Assembly: GCF_007595705.1 (NCBI RefSeq)
Contig: NZ_NISY01000007.1
Location: 310,001 to 374,000 of the forward strand
Reading direction: 5' to 3'
DNA: 64,000 nt
Source of the DNA: Streptomyces sp. SAJ15
GTDB lineage: Bacteria > Actinomycetota > Actinomycetes > Streptomycetales > Streptomycetaceae
The notes beneath the pieces were generated by a model that was given only the letters and a program-made list of their open reading frames with translations, did not search any database and was not told the DNA's origin. Below are positions 1 to 7,763 of the stretch, piece by piece. Position numbers and translations under genes: made by a program. Every line of letters starts with the position of its first letter. Position 1 is the first letter of the stretch.

Positions 1-830
1 TGGCCGGCGGCCTCGCCCGGACCGGGCTGCCGTTCGCGCGTGACATCGGCGCGGAGACCGTGCAGGTCTTCGTCGCCAACCCGCGCGGGTGGGCCACCCC
101 CGTCGGCAGCCCGGCCCAGGACGAGGCGTTCCGCGCCGCCTGCGCCGAGGAGTCGTTGCCGGCGTACGTCCACGCCCCGTACCTGATCAACTTCGGCTCG
201 CACACCCCGGCGACGGTGGAGAGGTCCTGCGCGTCACTGCGGCACTCGCTGCTCCGCGGCCGGGCGATCGGCGCGCTGGGAGTGGTCGTCCATACCGGCT
301 CGGCGACCGGTGGGCGGACCCGCGAGGTGGCGTTGGCGCAGGTCAGGGAGTGTGTGCTGCCGCTGCTGGATGAGCTGGACCGGGACGACGACCCCTGGCT
401 GCTGCTGGAGCCCACGGCCGGGCAGGGCGCGTCGCTGTGCTCACTGCTGGAGGACCTCGGGCCGTACTTCGAGGCGCTGGACCGCCATCCCCGACTGGGC
501 GTCTGCCTGGACACCTGTCATGTCTTCGCGGCCGGGCACGACCTGGCCGCCCCGGGCGGGGTGAAGCAGAGCCTGGACGAGCTGGTGTCGGTGGTCGGCG
601 AGGGGCGGCTGAAGCTGATCCACGCCAACGACTCCAAGGACGTGGTGGGAGCCCACCGGGACCGGCACGCCAACATCGGCGTCGGTCACATCGGCGCCGA
701 GGCGTTCGCCGAGCTGTTCCGGCACCCGGCCACGGAGGGCGTGCCGCTGGTGACGGAGACGCCCGGTGCCAAGGAGGGCGCGACCCGGGACGTGGCCCTG
801 CTCAAGGAGTTGCGCGAGCGCTGGAGCTAG
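1..830 (+). CDS. nfo: Deoxyribonuclease IV (endonuclease IV), 5' end cut by window edge
   Basis: AP endonuclease of base excision repair; it incises DNA 5' to abasic sites using a trinuclear zinc centre in a TIM barrel. The open frame runs back through the window edge (GGLARTGLPFARDIGAETVQVF-like N-terminal strand), so the GTG at 60 is internal and the true start lies outside. Visible family motifs are VHTG, LLLEPTAGQG, CLDTCHVFAAG, LIHANDSKD, the HIG segment and VTETPG, which supply the metal-binding His, Glu and Asp residues. Only the first few tens of residues are missing. The stop overlaps the convergent sulfite-oxidase-like gene by four bases (CTAG), so the two share their 3' ends. Confidence 0.93.
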   Translation, partial: AGGLARTGLPFARDIGAETVQVFVANPRGWATPVGSPAQDEAFRAACAEESLPAYVHAPYLINFGSHTPATVERSCASLRHSLLRGRAIGALGVVVHTGSATGGRTREVALAQVRECVLPLLDELDRDDDPWLLLEPTAGQGASLCSLLEDLGPYFEALDRHPRLGVCLDTCHVFAAGHDLAAPGGVKQSLDELVSVVGEGRLKLIHANDSKDVVGAHRDRHANIGVGHIGAEAFAELFRHPATEGVPLVTETPGAKEGATRDVALLKELRERWS

Positions 831-1450
831 AGCTCCGGTCCGTCGCCCGGTTCCTCCTGGTACGAGTAGCGCTGCTCGCGCCAGGGGTCGCCGATGTTGT
901 GGTAGCCGCGCTCCTCCCAGAAGCCGCGGCGGTCGGCGGTCATGTACTCCACGCCGCGGACCCACTTGGGGCCCTTCCAGGCGTACAGGTGCGGCACGAT
1001 GAGGCGGACCGGGAAGCCGTGCTCGGCGGTGAGCGGCTCGCCGTCCTTGTGGGTGGCGAAGATCGCCCGCTCGGAGGCGAAGTCCGCCAACCGGAGGTTC
1101 GAGCTGAAGCCGTACTCGGCCCACACCATCACATGGGTGGCCTGCGGCGCGGGCGGGGCGAGTTCGAGGATCGTACGGGCGGCGACACCGCCCCACTCCG
1201 CGCCCAGCATGCTGAACTTGGTGACGCAGTGCAGATCGGCGACGACGGTCGTGTACGGCAGCGCCGAGAACTCGTCGTGCGTCCAGGCCCGCTTGTCGCC
1301 GTCGGCGGTCGCGCCGAAGACCCGGAACTCCCAGCGGTCCGGCTTGAACTTCGGGACCGGCCCGTAGTGCGTCACCGGCCAACCGCGCTGTAGCCGCTGC
1401 CCCGGAGGCAACTGCGCGAGCTCCCCTTCGCGGCTGTCCGACTGACCCAT
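827..1450 (-). CDS. Sulfite oxidase-like molybdopterin-dependent oxidoreductase
   Basis: 207-residue protein made only of the oxidoreductase molybdopterin-binding fold, the domain shared by sulfite oxidase and MsrP (YedY). The probable molybdenum-ligating Cys is Cys75 in LHCVTKFS. PVRLIVPHLYAWKGPKWV and YEWxxGYHNIGDPW-like segments towards the C-terminus are typical of the family. There is no signal peptide, no heme domain and no dimerisation domain, so this is the short cytoplasmic actinobacterial type whose substrate is unknown; sulfite is not implied. It is convergent with endonuclease IV and overlaps it by 4 bp. The ATG at 1450 was chosen because the alternative upstream start gives only frame-shifted low-complexity sequence. 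Confidence 0.88.
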   Translation of the reverse strand: MGQSDSREGELAQLPPGQRLQRGWPVTHYGPVPKFKPDRWEFRVFGATADGDKRAWTHDEFSALPYTTVVADLHCVTKFSMLGAEWGGVAARTILELAPPAPQATHVMVWAEYGFSSNLRLADFASERAIFATHKDGEPLTAEHGFPVRLIVPHLYAWKGPKWVRGVEYMTADRRGFWEERGYHNIGDPWREQRYSYQEEPGDGPEL

Positions 1451-1605
1451 GGCTCCATGGTGTCAGACCTTCGGGGGTGGTCGTGACCAGCATCGGACGA
1501 TACGGACAAGCAGCACTAAGCGTGAACTTACTAGACGATTTCGATCAGGCGGTGCGAGGATGCGCGCAAGCCGCCGATCTCCGCGTGGATGGAAGGAGCC
1601 CCTCG

Positions 1606-2085
1606 ATGCAGGGCGACCCCGAGGTCATCGAGTACCTCAACGAGCAGCTCACCGCCGAGCTGACCGCGATCAACCAGTACTTCCTGCACTCGAAGATGCA
1701 GGAGAACATGGGCTGGACCAAGCTCGCGAAGTACACCCGGCACGAGTCCTTCGACGAGATGAAGCACGCCGAGGTGCTGACCGACCGGATCCTCTTCCTG
1801 GACGGCCTGCCCAACTACCAGCGGCTCTTCCACGTCCGCATCGGGCAGACCATCACCGAGATGTTCCAGGCGGACCGGGAGGTGGAGGTCGAGGCGATCG
1901 ACCGGCTGCGGCGCGGGATCGAGATCATGCGGGCCAAGGGCGACATCACCTCGGCCAACATCTTCGAGTCCATCCTGGCGGACGAGGAGCACCACATCGA
2001 CTACCTCGACACCCAGCTGGACCTGATCGAGAAGCTGGGCGAACCGCTCTACATCGCGCAGGTCATCGAGCAGCCGGAGGGCTGA
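1606..2085 (+). CDS. bfr: Bacterioferritin
   Basis: Heme-containing 24-mer ferritin that oxidises and stores iron. The ATG at 1606 has a strong GGAAGGAG site (about 1589-1596) and gives 159 residues, the usual length; the frame stays open upstream but encodes nothing ferritin-like. All di-iron ferroxidase residues are at their canonical positions: Glu18, Glu51, His54, Glu94, Glu127 and His130. Met52, the heme ligand at the dimer interface, is also present. It lies next to the convergent ferredoxin gene (2113-2343) that in other bacteria reduces the heme to release the stored iron. No iron box was seen in the 150 bp upstream. Confidence 0.96.
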   Translation: MQGDPEVIEYLNEQLTAELTAINQYFLHSKMQENMGWTKLAKYTRHESFDEMKHAEVLTDRILFLDGLPNYQRLFHVRIGQTITEMFQADREVEVEAIDRLRRGIEIMRAKGDITSANIFESILADEEHHIDYLDTQLDLIEKLGEPLYIAQVIEQPEG

Positions 2086-2112
2086 GGCGGGACGCGGATC
2101 GAGGCCCGAGCG

Positions 2113-2343
2113 TCATGCGGCGCCGGAGGCCAGCGCGGCCACCGGGGACGACGTGCCCTGGTTCACCAGCTCGCGGCGGGGGCAGGAGCCACGCCCGAGC
2201 AGCTCCTGGATGCGCCGGACACACGAGCCGCAGTCCGTGCCCGCCTTGCAGGCGCCGGCTATCTGGCGAGGGGTGCAGGCGCCGGATGCCGCATGCTCGC
2301 GCACCTGCTTCTCGGTGATGCCGAAGCATGAGCAGACGTACAC
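2113..2343 (-). CDS. bfd: Bacterioferritin-associated ferredoxin (Bfd-like)
   Basis: 76-residue [2Fe-2S] protein of the BFD-like fold, with ligands Cys4, Cys6, Cys38 and Cys41 (C-x-C then C-x2-C) in the family arrangement. The role known for the family is electron donation to bacterioferritin heme, driving Fe(III) reduction and iron release. It faces bacterioferritin tail to tail with 27 bp between the stops. Its promoter side carries a good DmdR/IdeR-type iron box (2388-2406), so derepression in iron starvation is expected. The C-terminal 25 residues are poorly conserved and low in complexity. Confidence 0.93.
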   Translation of the reverse strand: MYVCSCFGITEKQVREHAASGACTPRQIAGACKAGTDCGSCVRRIQELLGRGSCPRRELVNQGTSSPVAALASGAA

Positions 2344-2387
2344 GCGGTTCTCCAGAGCGAGGAACGACCAGCCGACCGGCTGATCAG

Positions 2388-2406
2388 TGAGGTAATGCTT
2401 ACCTTA
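2388..2406 (-). promoter_or_regulatory. Iron box (DmdR1/IdeR-type operator) upstream of bfd
   Basis: Read on the minus strand, the 19-mer TAAGGTAAGCATTACCTCA matches the iron-box consensus TTAGGTTAGSCTAACCTAA at 13 of 19 positions and keeps the dyad symmetry AAGGTAA/TTACCT. It lies 45-63 bp upstream of the bfd start, where it would overlap the promoter. DmdR1 binding under iron sufficiency is inferred from the consensus. Confidence 0.72.
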
Positions 2407-2434
2407 CCCGCCCCTGGAGCAACCCGACAGAGCA

Positions 2435-2512
2435 GTGGGGCGCGGATCGCTGTGATCCGCGCCCCACCTGGAGTCCTCAGCTCAGCGGCATCCCGGACCC
2501 CACGGGTCCGGG
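2435..2512 (-). terminator. Two hairpins downstream of aroH
   Basis: First hairpin: perfect 14-bp stem with arms 2435-2448 and 2454-2467 and a 5-nt loop. Second hairpin: 9-bp stem with arms 2492-2500 and 2504-2512 and loop CAC, beginning 14 bp after the aroH stop. Neither has a T-run, which is usual for Streptomyces terminators. The region separates leftward aroH from the bfd promoter. Confidence 0.7.
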
Positions 2513-2525
2513 ACCGACCGGCTCG

Positions 2526-3875
2526 TCACTGGTCCCGGTACATCTCCGCGACCAGGAACGCCAGGTCCAGCGACTGGCTGCGGTTGAGCCGCGGGTCGCA
2601 GGCCGTCTCGTAACGCTGGTGCAGGTCGTCGACGAAGATCTCGTCGCCGCCGCCCACGCACTCGGTGACGTCGTCGCCGGTCAGCTCCACATGGATGCCG
2701 CCCGGGTGGGTGCCGAGGCCCTTGTGGACCTCGAAGAAGCCCTTGACCTCGTCCAGCACGTCGTCGAAGCGCCGGGTCTTGTGCCCGGAGGCCGCCTCGA
2801 AGGTGTTGCCGTGCATCGGGTCGCACACCCAGACCACCTGGGCACCGGACGCGGTGACCTTCTCCACCAGGTTGGGCAGCTTCTCGCGGATCTTGTCCGC
2901 GCCCATCCGGGTGATGAAGGTGAGCCGGCCCGGCTCGCGGTCCGGGTCCAGCCGCTCGATCAGCGTGAGCGCGTCCTCCGGCGTGCTGGTCGGACCGAGC
3001 TTCACGCCGATCGGGTTGCGGATCCGGGAGGCGAACTCGAGGTGCGCCCCGTCGAGCTGCCGGGTGCGCTCACCGATCCACACCATGTGGCCGGAGACGT
3101 CGTACAGCTGCCCGGTGCGTGAGTCGGTGCGGGTCAGCGCCGACTCGTAGTCGAGGATCAGCGCCTCGTGCGAGGAGTAGAACTCGACGGTCTTGAACTC
3201 CTCCGGGTCCACCCCGCAGGCGTTCATGAAGTTCAGCGCCCGGTCGATCTCGCGCGCCAGCGCCTCGTAGCGCTGGCCGGACGGGGAGGACTTCACGAAG
3301 TCCTGGTTCCAGGCGTGCACCTGGCGCAGGTCCGCGTAGCCACCCGTGGTGAAGGCGCGCACGAGGTTCAGCGTCGAGGCGGAGGCGTGGTACATCCGCT
3401 TCAGCCGCTGCGGGTCCGGGATCCGGGCCTCGGCGGTGAACTCGAAGCCGTTGACGGAGTCGCCGCGGTACGTGGGCAGCGTCACCCCGTCCCGGGTCTC
3501 GGTCGGCTTCGAGCGCGGCTTGCTGTACTGGCCGGCGATCCGGCCGACCTTGACCACCGGGACGGAGCCGGCGTACGTCAGGACCGCGCCCATCTGGAGC
3601 AGGGTCTTGAGCTTGTTGCGGATCTGGTCGGCACCGACGGCGTCGAACGCCTCGGCGCAGTCGCCACCCTGGAGCAGGAACGCCTCGCCACGGGCGACGG
3701 CCCCCAGCCGGGCGCGCAGCTGGTCGCACTCGCCGGCGAAGACGAGCGGCGGATAGGACTCGAGCTCGGCGATGACATCGCGCAGAGCCTCTTGGTCCGG
3801 CCAGTCGGGCTGCTGCGCCGCGGGAAGGGAGCGCCAGGTGTTGCCCCCGGCGTGGGTTTCAGCGTTCACGGTCAC
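2526..3875 (-). CDS. aroH: Class II 3-deoxy-7-phosphoheptulonate (DAHP) synthase
   Basis: Condenses erythrose 4-phosphate with phosphoenolpyruvate, the first step of the shikimate pathway. The 449-residue length is typical of the plant-like class II enzymes used by actinomycetes. Diagnostic segments are LLQGGDCAEAF near residue 70, the RIAGQYSKPRS phosphate-binding stretch, SSHEALILDYE, RTRQLDGAHLEF, VWVCDPMHGNT and the GGIHVELTGDDVTEC metal-binding region. The start has a GGAAAGGTG site just upstream. It sits back to back with the trpEG leader region, so shikimate entry and the first Trp-specific step are physically linked. No Trp-codon leader was found for aroH itself. Confidence 0.96.
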   Translation of the reverse strand: MTVNAETHAGGNTWRSLPAAQQPDWPDQEALRDVIAELESYPPLVFAGECDQLRARLGAVARGEAFLLQGGDCAEAFDAVGADQIRNKLKTLLQMGAVLTYAGSVPVVKVGRIAGQYSKPRSKPTETRDGVTLPTYRGDSVNGFEFTAEARIPDPQRLKRMYHASASTLNLVRAFTTGGYADLRQVHAWNQDFVKSSPSGQRYEALAREIDRALNFMNACGVDPEEFKTVEFYSSHEALILDYESALTRTDSRTGQLYDVSGHMVWIGERTRQLDGAHLEFASRIRNPIGVKLGPTSTPEDALTLIERLDPDREPGRLTFITRMGADKIREKLPNLVEKVTASGAQVVWVCDPMHGNTFEAASGHKTRRFDDVLDEVKGFFEVHKGLGTHPGGIHVELTGDDVTECVGGGDEIFVDDLHQRYETACDPRLNRSQSLDLAFLVAEMYRDQ

Positions 3876-4015
3876 CTTTCCACCCTACGGGGTCGCGTCC
3901 GGCATTCGGCCCACTGCCCACAGGATGAGACAACTCGCCTCGATGGGCGGGCACCCTCGACACCGGCGGCGCTCTTCGGCACACCTGCGGCGGGTTACGG
4001 CCACCGGGTACGGAA

Positions 4016-4183
4016 GTGTCCGCCTTCGGGGCGGGCTGGCGGATGGCCGAGTTCCACGACGGGCACTACGGCCCGAACCTCGAGTACACCGGCGGCTGGT
4101 CCTTCTGGGCCTACGGCGACCTGCCCGAGAACACCCGCTTCTGGACGGCGATCGACGACCAACCGGCCAATCCGTGGAACTGA
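4016..4183 (+). CDS. Small tryptophan-rich protein, function unknown
   Basis: A 55-residue reading frame from GTG 4016 (an internal ATG at 4043 would give 46 residues). It is rich in aromatics, with five Trp plus several Phe and Tyr: GAGWR, EFHDGHYGPNLEY, GGWSFWAYGDLPENTRFW, NPWN. Codon third positions are strongly G/C as in real Streptomyces genes. It ends 37 bp before the trp leader peptide and 16-24 bp from its promoter. I do not recognise a domain. Inference: either a small conserved protein or a Trp-sensing reading frame of the trpEG control region. Confidence 0.5.
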   Translation: MSAFGAGWRMAEFHDGHYGPNLEYTGGWSFWAYGDLPENTRFWTAIDDQPANPWN

Positions 4184-4207
4184 CCGGGCTCCCGGCCCGG
4201 CGTCGGG

Positions 4208-4213
4208 TAGGGT
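4208..4213 (+). promoter_or_regulatory. -10 element of a leaderless promoter for the trp leader
   Basis: TAGGGT (TANNNT type) ends 7 nt before the ATG of the trp leader peptide, placing transcription start at or next to the start codon. The same TAGGGT-plus-7-nt arrangement precedes cobT at 61,655. No good -35 at 17-18 bp is visible; a CTGACC lies 22 bp upstream. Confidence 0.55.
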
Positions 4214-4220
4214 GCCGGAC

Positions 4221-4283
4221 ATGTTCGCGCCATCGACCCCGACCATGAACTGGTGGTGGACCGCTCATCCGGCGGCCCACTGA
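4221..4283 (+). CDS. trpL: trp operon leader peptide with three tandem Trp codons
   Basis: A 20-codon frame (starts MFAPSTPTMN, then WWW at codons 11-13, ends TAHPAAH) that stops at 4281-4283. Three consecutive TGG codons at 4251-4259 are characteristic of attenuation leaders. A stable terminator hairpin (4308-4334) follows, with a competing pairing available from 4271-4277. It lies 103 bp upstream of trpEG. Attenuation of an anthranilate synthase gene by such a leader has been described in Streptomyces venezuelae. Translation is probably leaderless. Confidence 0.88.
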   Translation: MFAPSTPTMNWWWTAHPAAH

Positions 4284-4334
4284 TCGCGCGTACTCCAGAT
4301 CACCACGCGAAGGCCGCCCGAGGGGCGGCCTTCG
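4271..4334 (+). promoter_or_regulatory. Trp attenuator: mutually exclusive antiterminator and terminator
   Basis: Terminator: 12-bp perfect stem, arms 4308-4319 and 4323-4334, 3-nt loop. Antiterminator: GGCGGCC at 4271-4277, just after the Trp codons and inside the leader frame, is complementary to GGCCGCC at 4312-4318 in the terminator's left arm. A ribosome stalled at the Trp codons leaves 4271-4277 free to pair and blocks the terminator; a ribosome reaching the stop at 4281 covers it and the terminator forms. There is no T-run after the stem. Confidence 0.82.
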
Positions 4335-4386
4335 GCGTATCCGCGGCCTCCCCTCCGGCTCCCCAGACCGGAAGGAACCACCCGAC

Positions 4387-6426
4387 ATGCACCGCGATAC
4401 CCCCGCTGTCCTGCGGCGGCTGCTTTCCGCCGTCCCGGCCGTCACCGCCGACGACGACCGGCCGCGGCCGGCACCGCCCGCGGACGGCACCTCCTTCGCC
4501 CTGCTGCACCGCCGCACCCCCGGTCGCTCCGGCGACACCGTGGAGGTGCTGATCGGCCCGGTCACCGAGGCGGAGCGGCTGACCGACATCCCGCTGCCGA
4601 CCGGCAGGCCCGCGGGGGGCGCGGCGGTCCATGACGCGCTCGCCCTGGTCCCGTTCCGACAGATCCGCGAGCGCGGCTTCGACGTCCGTGACGACGGCAC
4701 CCCGCTGGCGGTGCTGCACCCGCGGGAGAGCCACGAGCTGCCGCTGGAGGAGGTGCTGGCGGCGCTGCCCGCGCACGAGGTGCGCGTCGAGGGCGGGGCC
4801 TTCGACGTGAGCGACGAGGAGTACGCCGCGATCGTCGAACGCGTCATCGCGGACGAGATCGGCACCGGCGAGGGCGCCAACTTCGTCATCCGCCGGACCT
4901 TCGAGGGCCGGATCGAGGGGTACTCCGCGCGCGACGCGCTGGCCCTGTTCCGGCGGCTGCTGGCGGGCGAGCGCGGCGCGTACTGGACATACGCGGTGTG
5001 CCTGGCGGACGGCCGCACGCTGGTCGGGGCCAGCCCCGAGGTGCATGTGCGGATGTCCGGGGGCACGGTCGTGATGAACCCGATCAGCGGGACCTACCGC
5101 TATCCGCGCGAGGGCGCGAGCACGGCCGGGCTGCTGGAGTTCCTCGGCGACCGCAAGGAGGTGGAGGAGCTGTCCATGGTCGTGGACGAGGAGCTGAAGA
5201 TGATGTGCACCGTCGGCGACATGGGTGGGGTGGTCGTCGGGCCCCGGCTGCGGGAGATGGCGCACCTGGCGCACACCGAGTACGAGCTGCGCGGCCGCTC
5301 CTCGCTGGACGTGCGGGACGTGCTGCGGGAGACCATGTTCGCGGCCACGGTCACCGGCTCCCCGGTGCAGAACGCCTGCCGGGTGATCGAGCGGCACGAG
5401 CCGGGCGGGCGGGGCTACTACGCGGGTGCCCTGGCGCTCATCGGGCGGGACGCGGGCGGGGCGCAGACCCTGGACTCGCCGATCCTCATCCGCACCGCCG
5501 ACATCGACGCCACCGGCTTCCTCCGGGTGCCGGTCGGCGCCACACTGGTCCGCCACTCCGACCCGCGCGGGGAGGTCGCCGAGACCCACGCCAAGGCTGC
5601 GGGGGTGCTCACCGCCCTCGGGGTGCGGTCGGCGCCCGTCCGCCCCGGGTCGGAGGGGGCGCCGGTGCCCCGGCTCGCGGACGACCCGCGGGTGCGCGCC
5701 GCGCTGGACGCCCGACGCGCGGACCTGGCGCCGTTCTGGCTGCGCATGCAGACCCCGGCCGAGGTCGGCGGGCCCGCCGGGCCGGCGGGGCACGCGCTGG
5801 TGATCGACGGCGAGGACACCTTCACCGCGATGCTCGCCCATCTGCTGCGCACCTCCGGCCTGGAGGTGACCGTGCGGCGCTACGACGAACCGGGGCTGCG
5901 GGAGGCCGCGCTGGCGCACCGGGGGCCGGTGGTGCTGGGGCCGGGGCCGGGCGACCCGATGGACCGGACGGACCCGAAGATGGCGTCGCTGCGGGGGCTG
6001 GCCGGGGAGCTGTTGCGCGATCACCGGCACGGTCCCAGCCGTCACCCGGCCGCCACCCCTCATCGAGGCCCTTCGGACCACGCCTTCGTATTCGGGGTGT
6101 GCCTGGGCCATGAGCTGATCGCGGCCGAGCTGGGGCTGGAGATCGTGCGGAAGGACGTGCCGTTCCAGGGCGCCCAGGAGCGGATCGACTTCTTCGGGCG
6201 GCCGGAGACCGTCGGCTTCTACAACACCTTCACCGCGCGGTGCGACGACGCGGTCGCCGCGGAGCTGGCCGCGCACCGGATCGAGCTGAGCCGGGACCCG
6301 GTGAGCGGGGATGTCCACGCGCTGCGCGGACCGGGGTTCGCGGGCGTGCAGTTCCACCCCGAGTCGGTGCTGACGCTGGACGGCGCCTCGATCACCGCGG
6401 AGCTGCTGGCGGCCGTGCGCGTGTGA
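4387..6426 (+). CDS. trpE: Anthranilate synthase, fused TrpE-TrpG
   Basis: Converts chorismate and glutamine to anthranilate, the committed step of tryptophan synthesis. The 679 residues contain an N-terminal chorismate-binding domain (about 1-460; NFVIRRTFEGRIEGYS, PISGTYRYPREG, VDEELKMMC, GSPVQNACRVI) and a C-terminal glutamine amidotransferase domain from about residue 468. The latter has nucleophile Cys572 in FGVCLGHE and His657/Glu659 in QFHPES. The fusion is of the kind also seen in phenazine PhzE, but the Trp leader and attenuator upstream argue for tryptophan synthesis. RBS GGAAGGA precedes the ATG. The partner genes trpC/B/A are not in the window; trpD is 27 kb away. Confidence 0.95.
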   Translation: MHRDTPAVLRRLLSAVPAVTADDDRPRPAPPADGTSFALLHRRTPGRSGDTVEVLIGPVTEAERLTDIPLPTGRPAGGAAVHDALALVPFRQIRERGFDVRDDGTPLAVLHPRESHELPLEEVLAALPAHEVRVEGGAFDVSDEEYAAIVERVIADEIGTGEGANFVIRRTFEGRIEGYSARDALALFRRLLAGERGAYWTYAVCLADGRTLVGASPEVHVRMSGGTVVMNPISGTYRYPREGASTAGLLEFLGDRKEVEELSMVVDEELKMMCTVGDMGGVVVGPRLREMAHLAHTEYELRGRSSLDVRDVLRETMFAATVTGSPVQNACRVIERHEPGGRGYYAGALALIGRDAGGAQTLDSPILIRTADIDATGFLRVPVGATLVRHSDPRGEVAETHAKAAGVLTALGVRSAPVRPGSEGAPVPRLADDPRVRAALDARRADLAPFWLRMQTPAEVGGPAGPAGHALVIDGEDTFTAMLAHLLRTSGLEVTVRRYDEPGLREAALAHRGPVVLGPGPGDPMDRTDPKMASLRGLAGELLRDHRHGPSRHPAATPHRGPSDHAFVFGVCLGHELIAAELGLEIVRKDVPFQGAQERIDFFGRPETVGFYNTFTARCDDAVAAELAAHRIELSRDPVSGDVHALRGPGFAGVQFHPESVLTLDGASITAELLAAVRV

Positions 6427-6640
6427 ACGGCGCCCCGCGCGGGGCCGCGGAACGGTAGACGCGCCCTGGCCCGCGCGGAACCGCGCCCGGCGCGGAACGG
6501 CGGACCGCGCGGAACGGCCGCGCGGAACCGGGGGCCCGCCCGGAACCGGGGGCCCGCCCGGAACCGCCGACCGCACGGAACCGCGCCCCGCGCGGGCGCC
6601 GTACGCGCGCCCCGCGCGGAGAGCGGTGCCGCCCGTGGCG
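6427..6640 (+). repeat. Degenerate CCGCGCGGAAC-type repeats downstream of trpEG
   Basis: About 200 bp of very GC-rich sequence built from variants of CGCGGAACCG, with at least ten recognisable copies and one exact doublet of GGAACCGGGGGCCCGCCC at 6527-6560. No credible coding frame. It lies between the convergent trpEG and pfkA genes and may act as a structured 3' region for both. Confidence 0.65.
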
Positions 6641-6684
6641 CCCGGCCGGGTGGCGGTCGGGCGCCACGGCGGGTCGGCCGAGGG

Positions 6685-7713
6685 TCAGCCGAAGAAGACC
6701 CCGGCCTCCACGTACAGCGACGGGTCGACCGTCTTCAGGGAGGCGGTGGCGTCGGCGAGCGGGACGCGGACGACCTCGGTGCCACGCAGGGCGACCATCG
6801 TGCCGAAGTCCTCGTCGCGCACGGCGTCGATGGCGTGCAGCCCGAAGCGGGTGGCGAGCCAGCGGTCGAAGGCGCTGGGAGTGCCGCCGCGCTGGACGTG
6901 CCCGAGGACGGTGGTCCTGGCCTCCTTGCCGGTGCGCCTCTCGATCTCCTTGGCGAGCCACTCGCCGATGCCGGAGAGCCGCACATGGCCGAAGGAGTCG
7001 AGGGACTCGTCCTTGAGGACCGCGTCGCCGTCCTTGGGCATGGCGCCCTCGGCGACCACCACGATCGGGGCATAGCGGATCTTGAATCGGGACTCCACCC
7101 AGGCGCAGACCTGGTCGAGGTCGAAGCGCTGTTCGGGGATGAGGATGACGTTGGCGCCGCCGGCGAGCCCGGAGTGCAGCGCGATCCAGCCCGCGTGCCG
7201 GCCCATCACCTCCACCACCAGGACCCGCATATGCGACTCGGCGGTGGTGTGGAGGCGGTCGATGGCCTCGGTGGCGATGTTGACGGCGGTGTCGAAGCCG
7301 AAGGTGTAGTCCGTGGCGGACAGGTCGTTGTCGATGGTCTTGGGGACGCCCACGCACCGGACGCCGAACTCGCCGCTGAGCCGGGCCGCGACACCCAGGG
7401 TGTCCTCGCCGCCGATCGCGATCAGCGCGTCCACCTCGTGCTTGACGAGGTTCTCCTTGATCCGGCGGACGCCGTTCTCACAGGAGAAGGGGTTGGTGCG
7501 CGAGGACCCCAGGATGGTCCCGCCGCGCGGCAGGATGCCGCGCACCGCGCGGATGTCGAGTTCGACGGTGTCGCCCTCCAACGGCCCGCGCCAGCCGTCC
7601 CGGAAGCCGGTGAAGTCGTAGCCGTACTCCTGCACGCCCTTGCGGACGACGGCGCGGATGACCGCGTTGAGACCGGGGCAGTCGCCGCCGCCGGTCAGCA
7701 CTCCGACCCGCAT
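6685..7713 (-). CDS. pfkA: 6-phosphofructokinase
   Basis: Phosphorylates fructose 6-phosphate in glycolysis. The 342 residues include LTGGGDCPGLNAVIR at the N-terminus, IGGEDTLG at 100-107, PKTIDNDL around 124-131, VEVMGRHAGWIA, PEQRFDLDQV and GHVQRGGTPSAFDR. Classic ATP enzymes have GGDG and a Gly near position 124; this protein has GGED and Lys125, the pair usually linked to pyrophosphate-dependent enzymes. Streptomyces homologues with this signature are nonetheless reported as ATP-dependent, so the phosphoryl donor should be treated as ATP with caution. A Crp-like site lies 51-64 bp upstream. Confidence 0.95.
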   Translation of the reverse strand: MRVGVLTGGGDCPGLNAVIRAVVRKGVQEYGYDFTGFRDGWRGPLEGDTVELDIRAVRGILPRGGTILGSSRTNPFSCENGVRRIKENLVKHEVDALIAIGGEDTLGVAARLSGEFGVRCVGVPKTIDNDLSATDYTFGFDTAVNIATEAIDRLHTTAESHMRVLVVEVMGRHAGWIALHSGLAGGANVILIPEQRFDLDQVCAWVESRFKIRYAPIVVVAEGAMPKDGDAVLKDESLDSFGHVRLSGIGEWLAKEIERRTGKEARTTVLGHVQRGGTPSAFDRWLATRFGLHAIDAVRDEDFGTMVALRGTEVVRVPLADATASLKTVDPSLYVEAGVFFG

Positions 7714-7763
7714 GGTTTCTTCCCTTCTCCGTGATGGACCCGGTACCGAGAGCCACGCTAACG

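Noticed and set aside
1477..1605. N-terminal extension of bacterioferritin from the upstream start at 1477
   Set aside because: The extra 43 residues are not ferritin-like, and the ATG at 1606 has a strong ribosome site and gives the canonical ferroxidase numbering.
4300..6576. A 758-codon minus-strand frame opposite trpEG
   Set aside because: Antisense shadow of the clearly recognisable anthranilate synthase gene, with repetitive Arg/Gly/Pro content.
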